Shown here piece by piece: positions 36,572 to 45,180 of a DNA stretch of 51,390 bases. The DNA is from Terriglobia bacterium (GTDB lineage Bacteria; Acidobacteriota; Terriglobia; Acidiferrales; UBA7541). Position 1 is the first letter of the stretch; each line of letters opens with the position of its first letter. The DNA is taken from NCBI GenBank assembly GCA_020072765.1, contig JAIQGD010000005.1, positions 1 through 51,390 of the forward strand, given 5' to 3'. Below the pieces are notes generated by a model. That model was not told the origin of the DNA and made no database searches. It saw only the letters and a list, made by a program, of their open reading frames with translations. The position numbers and the translations under genes were made by a program.

Positions 36572-37927
36572 ATGAGCACGGAGCGCAAACCGGAATTCTT
36601 TGCAGGAAAGGGCATCCACATTGGAATCATCGGGTGCGGTTATGTGGGGCTTCCCCTCGCGCTGCGCTTTGCCGATGTGGGCCAGCGGGTCACGGGGTTC
36701 GATCTAGACCAGTCCAAGGTGGACAAGCTGAACACCGGCGAATCCTACATCCAGCACATTCCCGCGGCAAGAATCCGCGAGCACGTGCAGGCAAAGCACT
36801 TCGACGCGACCGCGGACTTCACTCGCCTCCGCCAGATGGATGCCGTCCTGATCTGCGTGCCCACGCCTCTCGACGAGCGGCGCGAGCCGGACCTGAGCTA
36901 CGTCGAGCAGACGGCGCGCGCCATCGCGCCCAACCTCCAGCGCAACCAGCTCATCATCCTGGAAAGTACCACCTATCCCGGCACGACCGAGGAACTCGTT
37001 CTGCCCATCCTGGAAAAGGGCGGCCTGCGCTGCCCCATCGTAGCCGACCAGTCCGCGCAAAATACCGCCACCGATTTCTATCTCGCCTTTTCCCCCGAGC
37101 GCGAGGACCCAGGCAACAAGCAATACGGCCTGGCGCAGATTCCCAAGGTCGTCGGCGGCATCAATCCGCCCAGCGGACGCGCGGCCGCCGGACTATATGC
37201 ACAGATCGTGTCGCGCGTCGTGCCGGTCAGCTCCACGCGCGCCGCGGAAATGGTCAAGCTGCTGGAAAACATCTTCCGCTGCGTGAACATCGCCCTCGTC
37301 AACGAACTCAAGCAGCTCTGCCTGCGGATGGGTCTCGACGTCTGGGAGATTATCGACAGCGCCGCCACCAAGCCCTTTGGCTTCATGCCCTTCTATCCCG
37401 GCCCCGGCCTCGGCGGCCACTGCATTCCCGTCGATCCTTACTACTTGTCCTGGAAAGCGCGCGAATACGACTTCTCCACCCGGTTCATCGAGCTGGCTGG
37501 CGAAATCAATACGGAGATGCCGTACCACGTGGTGAACGCGGTGGCCGCGGCGCTCAATGACCGCCAGAAGAGCATCAAGGGCTCGAAAATTTTGCTGCTG
37601 GGCGTCGCCTACAAAAAGGATGTGGACGACCTGCGCGAATCGCCCTCTCTGAAACTGCTCGAACTGCTGGCCGCGCGAGGCGCCGACATCGACTACAACG
37701 ATCCCTATTTCCCGGCGCTCTTCAAAATGCGCCACTACGATTTTTCCAATAAACGGTCCGTCGAGCTCTCCCCCGCCAATCTGGCCCGCTACGACTGCGT
37801 CCTGATCGCCACCGATCACTCCAGCTACGACTACGAGGCCATTGTGCGCAACGCCAGGCTGGTCGTGGATACGCGCCACGCCACGCATGGCGTCACGCAA
37901 GGCCGCGAGAAGGTCGTATCCTGCTGA
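36572..37927 (+). CDS. UDP-GlcNAc/UDP-sugar 6-dehydrogenase (WbpA/WecC type)
   Basis: Oxidises a UDP-N-acetylhexosamine or UDP-hexose at C6 to the uronic acid using NAD. 451 residues. The NAD-binding motif is IGIIGCGYVGLPLA (17-30), CVPTPL lies at 95-100 and the catalytic cysteine is C284 in GLGGHCIPVDPYYLSWKA. The latter is the signature of the UDP-N-acetyl-sugar group (WbpA/WecC/TviB), unlike Ugd. AGGAGAGGAACGCG precedes the ATG. Supplies precursors for exopolysaccharide or O-antigen; the epimerase at 39650 and the CpsB phosphatase fit this. Confidence 0.9.
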   Translation: MSTERKPEFFAGKGIHIGIIGCGYVGLPLALRFADVGQRVTGFDLDQSKVDKLNTGESYIQHIPAARIREHVQAKHFDATADFTRLRQMDAVLICVPTPLDERREPDLSYVEQTARAIAPNLQRNQLIILESTTYPGTTEELVLPILEKGGLRCPIVADQSAQNTATDFYLAFSPEREDPGNKQYGLAQIPKVVGGINPPSGRAAAGLYAQIVSRVVPVSSTRAAEMVKLLENIFRCVNIALVNELKQLCLRMGLDVWEIIDSAATKPFGFMPFYPGPGLGGHCIPVDPYYLSWKAREYDFSTRFIELAGEINTEMPYHVVNAVAAALNDRQKSIKGSKILLLGVAYKKDVDDLRESPSLKLLELLAARGADIDYNDPYFPALFKMRHYDFSNKRSVELSPANLARYDCVLIATDHSSYDYEAIVRNARLVVDTRHATHGVTQGREKVVSC

Positions 37928-38086
37928 TCTGCCATGGGTTCGCGGCCGTTCCCCGCTACAATCCAGGACCCCGGACGCGCGCGCAGGCCGAGCCAGGCCG
38001 GGAGCTGGAATGCTGTTTACTGAAACACGCATGGTCAACCACAGTTTCATTGCAGAACATCCCGCTTCGCGTTAGCGTATCCCCAT

Positions 38087-38467
38087 ATGGCTGGACCTAC
38101 CTCAACGCCGCAACCTAAGGGCGGCTTGAATGTGGAATCGGCACGCCGCCGAAGCATGCGTGTGCTCCTGAGCGTACCTGTCATTGTCAGCGGTAAGACC
38201 ACCAGCAAAGAAGACTTCCAGGAAGAGACGCGGACACTCGTCGTGAACGCCCACGGGGCGATGATCGCTCTGGCGGCGCGTTTGGCTTCGGGCCAGGAAA
38301 TCATGGTCTCGAACCGGGCTACGCAGGAAAGCTGCGCCTGCCGCATCGTCTACGTGGGCAATCTGCAGGGTGGCAAGACACAGATCGGCATCGAATTCAT
38401 AAAACCCAGCCCGGCATTCTGGCGCATCGATTTCCCGCCGGATGACTGGGTCGTCCCCGAGAACTAA
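38087..38467 (+). CDS. PilZ-domain protein (paralogue 2)
   Basis: A 126-residue single-domain protein. ATG at 38087. RxxxR is in ARRRSMRVLL. The second motif reads VNAHGAM, where N and G of [D/N]xSxxG are kept but the Ser is lost. Conserved tail FWRIDFPPDDW matches the 18439 protein (FWRIAFPPEDW), so they are paralogues. With the sugar genes around it, a cyclic di-GMP effect on polysaccharide is conceivable (inference). Repeat E begins at the base after its TAA stop. Confidence 0.82.
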   Translation: MAGPTSTPQPKGGLNVESARRRSMRVLLSVPVIVSGKTTSKEDFQEETRTLVVNAHGAMIALAARLASGQEIMVSNRATQESCACRIVYVGNLQGGKTQIGIEFIKPSPAFWRIDFPPDDWVVPEN

Positions 38468-38592
38468 CAACTTGCCAAAAAAAGACGATTTTTAGGGGGT
38501 CGGAGCTTCAGCTCCGACATAAACCACGCCTTATCATCAGGGGTTTTAACCCCTGAGGCGCGATTTTGGCTTTTTCCGCAACCTGCTGACCG
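38468..38592. repeat. MITE-like palindromic repeat, copy E
   Basis: Starts CAACTTGCCAAAAAAAGACG directly after the PilZ stop codon. Contains the palindromes GTCGGAGCTTCAGCTCCGAC and CAGGGGTTTTAACCCCTGAG and ends CTTTTTCCGCAACCTGCTGACC. The core is nearly identical to copies F and G. Confidence 0.85.
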
Positions 38593-38618
38593 GCCCGCCC
38601 CGGAAAACAACCCCGAGA

Positions 38619-39452
38619 TTATTGCGGCGCCGAAGCCAGCTCGGCGCGAAGGCTTCCAAACGGCAACTGCGCTTGAATCACCACCGGCGTGCGCGCCGCA
38701 TCGTTGGTAAACCACACCGAAAAATGGATCGCGGGCATTTCCTTGCCGTGCTGGAAGACGCGGATCGTGACGCGCGAGGCGGATACTGGGTCGCCGGCCA
38801 CCGTCACGGTCTCGCTGGCGCTCTCGCGCTTCGCTCTCATCTCGAAGACGTCGCGGCCATCGTACACAGAAGCCAGCAATTCCGGGGTGCGCTGCCAATC
38901 CACGCTCCGCAGTTCGTAAAACGCGCCCAGCGGATCCCGCGTCCCGGCCAGCACCTCCACGCTGGGCCCGGGAGCCCGGGAGGTCTGCCCGGCGGAAACC
39001 AGATGCAGCACCTGGTCCTCTTTGCGGCCCATTTCATTCAGATGCGTTTCATATTGGCGGCTGGCCAGCGTCGCCTCGTCGGAATAGGAGTCGAACTGGT
39101 CGTCCACTGCAAATAAAGACCGCACCGGGCTGAGCGTGTGGGCGGTGGCGCGGAAATGCCATGTCTTCCAGCCGAAAAGATCGCGCTGCTCGGGTACCGT
39201 CAGCTGCACCGTGGCCGCACTGGAAAACGCCGCCCACGCTACCCGGTAGCTCAGCGTTTCGCCGGTATGAAACGCCATCCCTGCGCCCCGGCTGCCCGTA
39301 GCTGCGTCCGTGTTAAGCTTTGCCGCTTGACGCTGCCCGGCGGCTCCGGTTTCCGCGGCCGCGCCTCCAAAACCACGCGCCACCGGAAACACAACAGCCG
39401 CCCCCGCGAGCAGCACCCCCAGCGCGAATCGCATGTTCCCTGGCAACGTCAT
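38619..39452 (-). CDS. DUF3108-type exported protein
   Basis: A 277-residue protein with an N-terminal hydrophobic signal (MRFALGVLLAGAAVVFPVAR) and a large beta-rich domain: ETLSYRVAWAAFSSAATVQL, LFAVDDQFDSYSDEATLA, RQYETHLNEMGRKEDQ. These fit the DUF3108 family of periplasmic or outer-membrane-associated proteins, whose function is not established. ATG at 39452 is used; a start at 39434 (MRF) is also possible. Convergent with the PilZ gene across repeat E. Confidence 0.8.
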   Translation of the reverse strand: MTLPGNMRFALGVLLAGAAVVFPVARGFGGAAAETGAAGQRQAAKLNTDAATGSRGAGMAFHTGETLSYRVAWAAFSSAATVQLTVPEQRDLFGWKTWHFRATAHTLSPVRSLFAVDDQFDSYSDEATLASRQYETHLNEMGRKEDQVLHLVSAGQTSRAPGPSVEVLAGTRDPLGAFYELRSVDWQRTPELLASVYDGRDVFEMRAKRESASETVTVAGDPVSASRVTIRVFQHGKEMPAIHFSVWFTNDAARTPVVIQAQLPFGSLRAELASAPQ

Positions 39453-39649
39453 GATCTCCCCATCAGTGCGAATCAGACAAGCGCGTCGCTCCGCAATCTT
39501 GTTTGGATGCGGGCGACCGGGCTATAGTCAAGCGTACCTGAAACGCGGGACGCCGTCATCTCAGCGTCCCTGAAGATCACCCTTCGAGGGGACATGCCCG
39601 GCACAAACCTGCGCATGCCGCCCGCGCGCTTCAGGAGAGGACGTTTCGA

Positions 39650-40591
39650 ATGCGTTATCTGGTAACAGGCGGCGCCGGCTTCATCGGGTCGAACATCGTG
39701 GATGAACTCGTCCGCCGCGGCCACGACGTCGTGGTGCTGGACGATCTGTCGACGGGCAAGGAAGCGAACCTCGCCGGCGTCCGCGGCAAAATTGATTTTC
39801 GCGCCGCAAGCATCACCGACCTTCCGGCGGTGCACGCGGCCTGCCGCGGCGCGGACTACGTGCTGCATCTGGCGGCGCGGACCTCGGTCCCGAAATCAGT
39901 AGCCGATCCGCTGGAAACCAATCGCATCAATATCGACGGGACCCTCAACGTGCTGGTGGCGGCGCGCGACGCCCGCGTGCGGCGGTTCGTGTTCGCCGCG
40001 TCGTCCTCGGCCTATGGCGAAACTCCCACCTTGCCCAAAGTCGAAGCCATGCCGCCCGAGCCCATTTCGCCCTACGGCGTCACGAAATTTGTGGGCGAGC
40101 TCTACGCGCAGGTATTCGGCCGCGTCTACGGCCTGGAAAACGCCTCCCTGCGCTACTTCAACGTTTTCGGCCCGCGCCAGGACCCCACCTCGCAGTACTC
40201 GGGCGTACTTTCCCGCTTCATGCTCGCGATTCTGGAAGGCCAGCCTCCAGTGGTGTATGGCGACGGCCGGCAGTCCCGCGACTTCACCTATGTCGACAAC
40301 ATCGTCGACCTGACGCTGCGGGCCTGCGAAGCCAGCGGCGCTTCCGGAAAGGTTTTCAATGGCGGCACCGGCGCGCGCATCACGCTGAATGAAGTTCTGA
40401 AGCTGCTCGAAAAGATCACCGGCCGGAAGGTCGCGGCCCGCTACGATCCGCCGCGCACTGGCGACATCCTCGATTCGCAGGCCGATGTCTCGCTCGCCGA
40501 AAAAATCCTCGGCTACCAGCCTCACGTTTTGTTTGAAGAAGGCCTTCAGCGCACCTGGAACTGGTACCAGAGCGCCTACGGCACGAAATAG
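39650..40591 (+). CDS. NAD-dependent nucleotide-sugar epimerase
   Basis: Extended short-chain dehydrogenase, 313 residues. TGGAGFIGS at 6-14 binds NAD; the catalytic Y142-x3-K146 is in SPYGVTKF, with SSSAYG (118-123) supplying the Ser. RDFTYVDNIVDLTL and the NGGTG block are typical of UDP-glucose or UDP-GlcNAc 4-epimerases (GalE/WbpP). ATG after GGAGAGGACG. The dehydrogenase at 36572 could act before or after it in making a UDP-uronic sugar. Exact substrate not determined. Confidence 0.92.
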   Translation: MRYLVTGGAGFIGSNIVDELVRRGHDVVVLDDLSTGKEANLAGVRGKIDFRAASITDLPAVHAACRGADYVLHLAARTSVPKSVADPLETNRINIDGTLNVLVAARDARVRRFVFAASSSAYGETPTLPKVEAMPPEPISPYGVTKFVGELYAQVFGRVYGLENASLRYFNVFGPRQDPTSQYSGVLSRFMLAILEGQPPVVYGDGRQSRDFTYVDNIVDLTLRACEASGASGKVFNGGTGARITLNEVLKLLEKITGRKVAARYDPPRTGDILDSQADVSLAEKILGYQPHVLFEEGLQRTWNWYQSAYGTK

Positions 40592-40645
40592 CCGGCGCCC
40601 GGGCCGTGGCATCGCGCGGCCCAAGACATTCGGAGAAAATCGCTG

Positions 40646-41038
40646 ATGCACTTGGCATTGATTCTGCTCTTGGGGTTGGTGACGGGGATTCTGGTCGGGC
40701 TAATGGGCATCGGTGGCGGAATCGTTATCATTCCGGCGCTGGTGTACCTGCTGGGCATGGATCAGCACATGGCCCAGGGCACTTCCCTGTTCATCCTCCT
40801 TCCGCCGCTCGGCCTGGGTGCGCTGTGGATGTATTGGAAGAGAGGGCAGGTCGACCTGCGGGCGGGCGTCGCCTGCGCGGCCGGCTTTCTCATCGGCGGG
40901 TACGGCGGGGGGCTGATCGCCATTGAAATTCCCTCGCGCACGCTGCACGCGTTGTTCGGACTGTTCCTGATGTTCTCCGCAGTCATGCTGTGGAAGCAGA
41001 CGCGCAAGGCCTCCGGGAAGGAAGGCGCCCGTGCTTGA
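40646..41038 (+). CDS. TauE/SafE-family half-transporter, first half
   Basis: A 130-residue membrane protein with about four TM segments. The N-terminal LVTGILVGLMGIGGGIVIIP and QGTSLFILLPPLGL are the family repeat-unit signatures. Full TauE/SafE proteins are about 250 residues with two such units; here each unit is its own gene. The second gene begins inside the last eight bases of this one. The function may be export of sulfite or sulfonate-type anions, inferred from the family only. It follows the epimerase by 54 bases. Confidence 0.85.
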   Translation: MHLALILLLGLVTGILVGLMGIGGGIVIIPALVYLLGMDQHMAQGTSLFILLPPLGLGALWMYWKRGQVDLRAGVACAAGFLIGGYGGGLIAIEIPSRTLHALFGLFLMFSAVMLWKQTRKASGKEGARA

Positions 41039-41414
41039 AAGTCCCGCGCGGTTCGGGAGCATCTTCGGGGTGGCCTGCGTTGTGGGCGTGATGAGCGGGC
41101 TATTCGGCGTGGGCGGCGGCGTCCTGCTGGTGCCTCTGCTGGTGCTGCTCTTCGGTTTCGAGCAGCACCGCGCGCAGGGAACCAGTCTGATTGCCCTGGT
41201 GCCGCCCAGCGGCCTGTTGGCGTTTCTGGTGTACTACCGCGCGCACGAGGTGGACGTCCAGGTGGGACTCCTGATTATTCCAGGCGTCTTCCTGGGCGGC
41301 CTGCTGGGCGGGAAGCTGGCGGCGCGACTCTCGCCGCAGCGGATGCGGATTGTTTTCGCCGCCCTGCTGTTCGTGGCCGGATCGTGGCAAGTCGTGTCGG
41401 CGTGGGCGAAGTAA
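41031..41414 (+). CDS. TauE/SafE-family half-transporter, second half
   Basis: A 127-residue membrane protein starting with GTG at 41031, overlapping the previous stop by eight bases in a different frame. It contains the second copy of the unit: VMSGLFGVGGGVLLVPLLV and HRAQGTSLIALVPPSGLLA, clearly homologous to the first half. Together the two would give the standard eight-helix protein, probably as a heterodimer. A frameshift of one ancestral gene is the alternative, but the second half has its own plausible start. Confidence 0.82.
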   Translation: MLESPARFGSIFGVACVVGVMSGLFGVGGGVLLVPLLVLLFGFEQHRAQGTSLIALVPPSGLLAFLVYYRAHEVDVQVGLLIIPGVFLGGLLGGKLAARLSPQRMRIVFAALLFVAGSWQVVSAWAK

Positions 41415-41496
41415 ACAGGGGAACCCGCTGGCCCGGCGCGCGGCAACGCTTCTCTCGTTGTGATCGCTTCCCGCGTGCGTTATTCTGCCTCCCCTG

Positions 41497-42291
41497 ATGG
41501 TCGACATTCACTGCCACATCTTGCCGGGGCTCGACGACGGCGCCGACTCGCTGGAAACCGCGCGCGCGATGGGAGAAATGGCCGTGGCCGACGGAATCAC
41601 CCACGTCATCGGAACCCCGCATGCCAGCCCGGATTACGCCTTCGATCCCCAGCGCGTGAAAGAGCGCCGGGACGAACTGCAGGCGCTATTCGAGGGGCGC
41701 CTGGTCCTCGCCACCGGCTGCGATTTCCATCTCAGCTTTGAGAACCTGCAGGACATCCGCCGGGACGCTCACCGCTTCACCCTGAACCAGAAAAACTACC
41801 TGCTCGTCGAGTTCGCCGATTTTTCGAGTCCCCCCTCGATCGACCAATCGCTGCACGAACTCCACCTGGCGGGTCTTCGCCCCATCATCACGCACCCGGA
41901 ACGCAATCCGCTGATCCGCGCGCGCCCCGAACGCTTCTATCGCTGGCTGCGCCAGGGCTGCTACGCGCAGGTGACCGCGCAGTCGCTGCTCGGACGATTC
42001 GGGAAGGCGGCGCAGGAAATGGCCGGGAAATGGCTGGCCGCCGGCGCCGTGCATTTCCTGGCCAGCGACGCGCACAACGTCACCTCGCGCCCGCTCCAGC
42101 TGAAGGAAGCCTTCGATTGGGTGGCGCAAACGCACGGCGCCCACGTCGCGCAGGCGCTGCTGGTGGATAACCCGCTGGCCGCGTTCGAGGGGCGCCCTCT
42201 GCCCTTCGTCCCCGATCTCGCCGAGGAACTGGAAGAGCACCGCTCCGGGTCACGAAGGCGAAGCCGCCGCAAGCGTTTCTGGTTCTTCTGA
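41497..42291 (+). CDS. CpsB/YwqE-type PHP-family tyrosine phosphatase
   Basis: Mn-dependent protein-tyrosine phosphatase that controls capsule or exopolysaccharide chain-length kinases in other bacteria. 264 residues. The metal-binding N-terminus is MVDIHCHILPGLDDGA (H5, H7), TPHASPDY is the second site, ITHPERN the third and SDAHN the fourth, all as in the PHP fold. No cognate BY-kinase is in the window. The context with sugar dehydrogenase and epimerase supports an EPS role. Repeat F starts at the base after its stop codon. Confidence 0.9.
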   Translation: MVDIHCHILPGLDDGADSLETARAMGEMAVADGITHVIGTPHASPDYAFDPQRVKERRDELQALFEGRLVLATGCDFHLSFENLQDIRRDAHRFTLNQKNYLLVEFADFSSPPSIDQSLHELHLAGLRPIITHPERNPLIRARPERFYRWLRQGCYAQVTAQSLLGRFGKAAQEMAGKWLAAGAVHFLASDAHNVTSRPLQLKEAFDWVAQTHGAHVAQALLVDNPLAAFEGRPLPFVPDLAEELEEHRSGSRRRSRRKRFWFF

Positions 42292-42451
42292 CAGAATGCT
42301 GAAAAACCTGGAGAGCTTTGTGGGTCGCGGCTTCATAGCTTGCGGAAAAAAGGAGCATTTTAGGGGGTCGGAGCTTCAGCTCCGACATGAAGCTCGCCTT
42401 GTCATCAGGGGTTTTAACCCCTGAGGCGCGTTCTTCAGCACCCTGCTAAAG
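42292..42451. repeat. MITE-like palindromic repeat, copy F
   Basis: Left end CAGAATGCTGAAAAACCTGG directly after the cpsB-like TGA; right end TTCTTCAGCACCCTGCTAAAG. Inside: GTGGGTCGCGGCTT, an inner end GCTTGCGGAAAAAAGG, then GTCGGAGCTTCAGCTCCGAC (42367-42386) and CAGGGGTTTTAACCCCTG (42406-42423). Confidence 0.88.
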
Positions 42452-42499
42452 ATTTCGTCGCCGATGCGACGGCTCGAATTCCTTCGAGCTTTCCCCCGG

Positions 42500-43630
42500 T
42501 CACGTCGCGCGGACCGCGGCACTTTTCTCCGGCGCGCCCTCCCAGAGGCTCGCCGGAATCAGCGCGTGGCCGCGAAACAGCGGACGCGCGGTGCGGATCA
42601 GGCTCGAACGCACGACCTTCAATTCCGCCGCGGATTGATCCACTTCGATTTCCAGGGAAAATTCACCGGTCGGATGCTCCACCGACAGCCGCTTCACGTT
42701 GCCCGGCGGCACCGCCACGATGCCGGTGGCCACCGACCCCGGCAGCACGCACGCCGTTCCCACCGTGACCGCCCCCAGCACGCCAATCGCCGCATGGCAC
42801 TTGTGCGGGATAAATGTCCGCGTGGCCACATGCCCGCCCTCGCGCGGCGGCGCGATCAACGTCATCTTGGGCACCACTTTCGGCCGCACATCGCCCAATT
42901 TCATCAGGCTGCCGGCCGCGAGGCGAACTTCTTCCAGGCGCGACTTGAACTGGCTGTCCGCGTCGAGTTCGGCAGGCGCTTCGTAACCCGATTTTCCGAA
43001 ATCGCTTGCCCGCAGCATGACCACGGGCATGCCATTGTCGATCAGCGTCGCGGCCATGCCCGCAACCACGTCGAGGGCGCGCCCGGTCGGCAGCATGGCC
43101 CCGCAGGACGATCCCGCGGTGTCGCGGAAGTCGATGCGAATGGCGGCGGCCGTTCCCGGCACGCCCGCGATGGCCGTGTCCCCTTCGTAGCCGACCTGGC
43201 CGCCCGGCGTGGGCACGTGCGCCACGGCAATGTTTCCGGTGTTGACCATGTAGATCGTCACCGGCGTCATCGGATCGCGCGCTTCGATCAGCCCCTGTTC
43301 GATGGCAAACGGACCCACACCCGCCAGCATGTTCCCGCAGTTGGGCGTCACATCCACCAGGGCCTTGTCGACCGAGACTTGGGCAAACAGGTAATCGACG
43401 TCAATGCCCGGCCGCGACGACCGGGAAACGATGGCGACCTTGCTGGTCAACGGATCGGCGCCGCCCACTCCATTGATCTGGCGCAAGTCGGGAGATCCCA
43501 TCACCGCCAGCAACACGCGGTCGCGCAACGCGGCATCGGCGGGGAGATCGCTGGCGAGAAAGAACGGTCCCTTGGAGGTTCCTCCGCGCATCAATGTGGA
43601 AGGAATAGCGGTCTGCGATGGACGAGCCAT
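42500..43630 (-). CDS. PrpF-family isomerase (4-oxalomesaconate tautomerase-like)
   Basis: A 376-residue diaminopimelate-epimerase-fold protein. STLMRGGTSKGPFF at the N-terminus is the PrpF signature; DVTPNCGNMLAGVGPFAIE holds one active-site cysteine and DTAGSSCGAMLPTGR the other region. Close families are 4-oxalomesaconate tautomerase (GalD; gallate degradation) and PrpF (2-methyl-cis-aconitate isomerase). No gallate or propionate genes are adjacent, so the substrate remains open. ATG at 43630. Confidence 0.88.
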   Translation of the reverse strand: MARPSQTAIPSTLMRGGTSKGPFFLASDLPADAALRDRVLLAVMGSPDLRQINGVGGADPLTSKVAIVSRSSRPGIDVDYLFAQVSVDKALVDVTPNCGNMLAGVGPFAIEQGLIEARDPMTPVTIYMVNTGNIAVAHVPTPGGQVGYEGDTAIAGVPGTAAAIRIDFRDTAGSSCGAMLPTGRALDVVAGMAATLIDNGMPVVMLRASDFGKSGYEAPAELDADSQFKSRLEEVRLAAGSLMKLGDVRPKVVPKMTLIAPPREGGHVATRTFIPHKCHAAIGVLGAVTVGTACVLPGSVATGIVAVPPGNVKRLSVEHPTGEFSLEIEVDQSAAELKVVRSSLIRTARPLFRGHALIPASLWEGAPEKSAAVRAT

Positions 43631-43689
43631 GTCATCCTCCGGCTAGCAATATTCGAGGCCGAGTTCCTTGCTTCTTGTGCGCGGGCCAC

Positions 43690-43858
43690 AGCAGGTGCTG
43701 AAAAATCCTAAGAGCCGTGTGGGTCGCGGCCTGAGAGGCCGCAGAAAAAAGGCGCATTTTAGGGCGTCGGAGCTTCAGCTCCGACATAACCCACGCCTTC
43801 TCATCAGGGGTTTTAACCCCTGAGGCTCGATTTTGACTTTTTCAGCACCCTGCTAAAG
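43690..43858. repeat. MITE-like palindromic repeat, copy G
   Basis: Left end AGCAGGTGCTGAAAAATCC, right end CTTTTTCAGCACCCTGCTAAAG, with the full set of inner modules found in F (GTGTGGGTCGCGGCCT, GTCGGAGCTTCAGCTCCGAC, CAGGGGTTTTAACCCCTGAG). The best-preserved copy. Confidence 0.9.
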
Positions 43859-43938
43859 CCGCGACATAAGCGCCGCAAAAATCACTGGGGCTTCAGCCGC
43901 TGAAGTTCCCTGGCGCGTATTCTTCCGCACCCTGATAG
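43859..43938. repeat. Partial copy adjoining repeat G
   Basis: Contains TGGGGCTTCAGCCGCTGAAG and TTCCCTGGCGCGTATTCTTC and ends CCGCACCCTGATAG. It corresponds in reverse to the left end of copy A and in the same orientation to the right end of copy C. A tandem or nested insertion. Together with copy G it fills most of 43631-44029. Confidence 0.65.
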
Positions 43939-44029
43939 AAATCCGAACCCAATTCACCGCCCACCTGCCGCTTCCGAGCCCCCTCTTCCTTCAGCACTTG
44001 CTGGTCCGGGGCCTGAGCCACTTCCGCCG

Positions 44030-44788
44030 TCACGCTGGGCGGCGCGGCGGCGCGGCTTCCGCGCGCGCGAGCGACGCGAACCATTCGGTCATCGCCGCCG
44101 TCACTTCCTCGGGCCGCTCCATCGGCGCCATGTGGCCGCAGTTTTCGATCACCACCAGCTTGCTTCCCGGAATCAGAGCCGCCATTTCGCGATGGGTGGC
44201 CAGCACGCTCCAGGCATCCTCGCGCCCGCACAGCAGCATCGCGGGACACCGGAGTCCCTGTAGCACGGGCGTTGCGTCGGGCCGGTTCAGCAAGGCCTGG
44301 ATCTGCGCGGCGAAGATTTCCGGCGTCTTGCGGCCGAACATCTCGACGATCGCGCTGGTCAGCGACTCGTCGGCCAGGCGCGCCGGGTGCACCATCCGCT
44401 GCAGCCAGCTGCGCGCCATCGCGCGCATGCCCTGCGTGCGCGCCAGTTCGACGAACGCCATCCGCTCGGCGCGCTCGCGCTCCCCGGCTTCTCCGGGCAC
44501 CCAGCCGCGATGGCCCGTATCGAGCAGCCCCACGCCCACCACGCGCTCCGGCGCGCGGCGCAGAATTTCGAAGGCCACGCGCCCGCCCATCGAATGGCCG
44601 CCCAGGGCAAAGCGCTCCGGCGCGCCATCGAGCACCACCTGCGCCATCCCCGGCAGCGAATCACTGCTCCCGTAATCCGCAATCGTCACCGTGGTGCTCT
44701 GGGCCAGGCTGCGAGCCTGGTGCTTCCACACCTCGGCGTCACAAGCCAGTCCGGGAAGCAGCAAAAGATGCGGTGGCGCGAGGCTCAT
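44030..44788 (-). CDS. Alpha/beta hydrolase
   Basis: A 252-residue serine hydrolase. HLLLLPGLACDAEVW is the first strand and oxyanion region, LGGHSMGGRVAFEIL gives the GxSxG nucleophile elbow, and VIENCGHMAPMERPEEV holds the catalytic His. The acid is probably in LLCGREDAWS. No signal peptide. Similar to esterases and 3-oxoadipate enol-lactonase-type enzymes; substrate unknown. A good promoter lies upstream (44893-44922), and a short leader frame overlaps its ATG. Confidence 0.88.
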   Translation of the reverse strand: MSLAPPHLLLLPGLACDAEVWKHQARSLAQSTTVTIADYGSSDSLPGMAQVVLDGAPERFALGGHSMGGRVAFEILRRAPERVVGVGLLDTGHRGWVPGEAGERERAERMAFVELARTQGMRAMARSWLQRMVHPARLADESLTSAIVEMFGRKTPEIFAAQIQALLNRPDATPVLQGLRCPAMLLCGREDAWSVLATHREMAALIPGSKLVVIENCGHMAPMERPEEVTAAMTEWFASLARAEAAPPRRPA

Positions 44789-44883
44789 CGGGCGGGCGTA
44801 ACCGTCTGCGCGGACTCGCGTTCCAGTTCCGCAGGATTTAACATCCGGGGCAGCTCCGTTTCGGAAATCGCTGAAGAATACAC
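44785..44883 (-). CDS. Possible leader peptide before the hydrolase gene
   Basis: GTG at 44883 (or ATG at 44844) opens a frame of 32 (or 19) residues, with ETELPRMLNPAELERESAQT in its middle, ending in a TGA that overlaps the hydrolase ATG (ATGA). The GTG lies about where the predicted transcript would begin. It looks protein-like but has no recognised family. Translation coupling is possible. Low confidence. Confidence 0.22.
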   Translation of the reverse strand: MYSSAISETELPRMLNPAELERESAQTVTPAR

Positions 44884-44892
44884 CGCCCCGCC

Positions 44893-44922
44893 AACATAGA
44901 TCAGGCCCGGCAAATTTGTCAA
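44893..44922 (-). promoter_or_regulatory. Candidate sigma-70 promoter of the hydrolase gene
   Basis: Minus strand TTGACA (44922-44917), an 18-base spacer, TATGTT (44898-44893). A perfect -35 and four of six at -10. Points at the hydrolase start 105 bases downstream. The remainder up to 45180 shows no gene. Confidence 0.6.
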
Positions 44923-45180
44923 CTTTGCCGCGACGCTTGGGAGAGCCTACTCACATCGTATCCCCCTGGCGAAGCGGACTCAGACTGATTGCGCCCGTGC
45001 CAACCGGAAACAAGCCTGCCGCCAGAAACCATGGCCAGTCCCGAGATTCATCAAATCCGAACTCACCCTTAACCCTGCGGTAACGAGCCTCCCCTAGGGT
45101 TCCCCTAGTCGAGGCAGCGCCAAGCGAGCATCACGAGGCCCGACACTCTCTTCCCTGAAAAGAACAGAAAGGTGAAACAC

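Noticed and set aside
38511-43830. Short frames starting MSELKLRPPK at several places
   Set aside because: These arise from the palindromic module GTCGGAGCTTCAGCTCCGAC of the dispersed repeat, not from a protein family.
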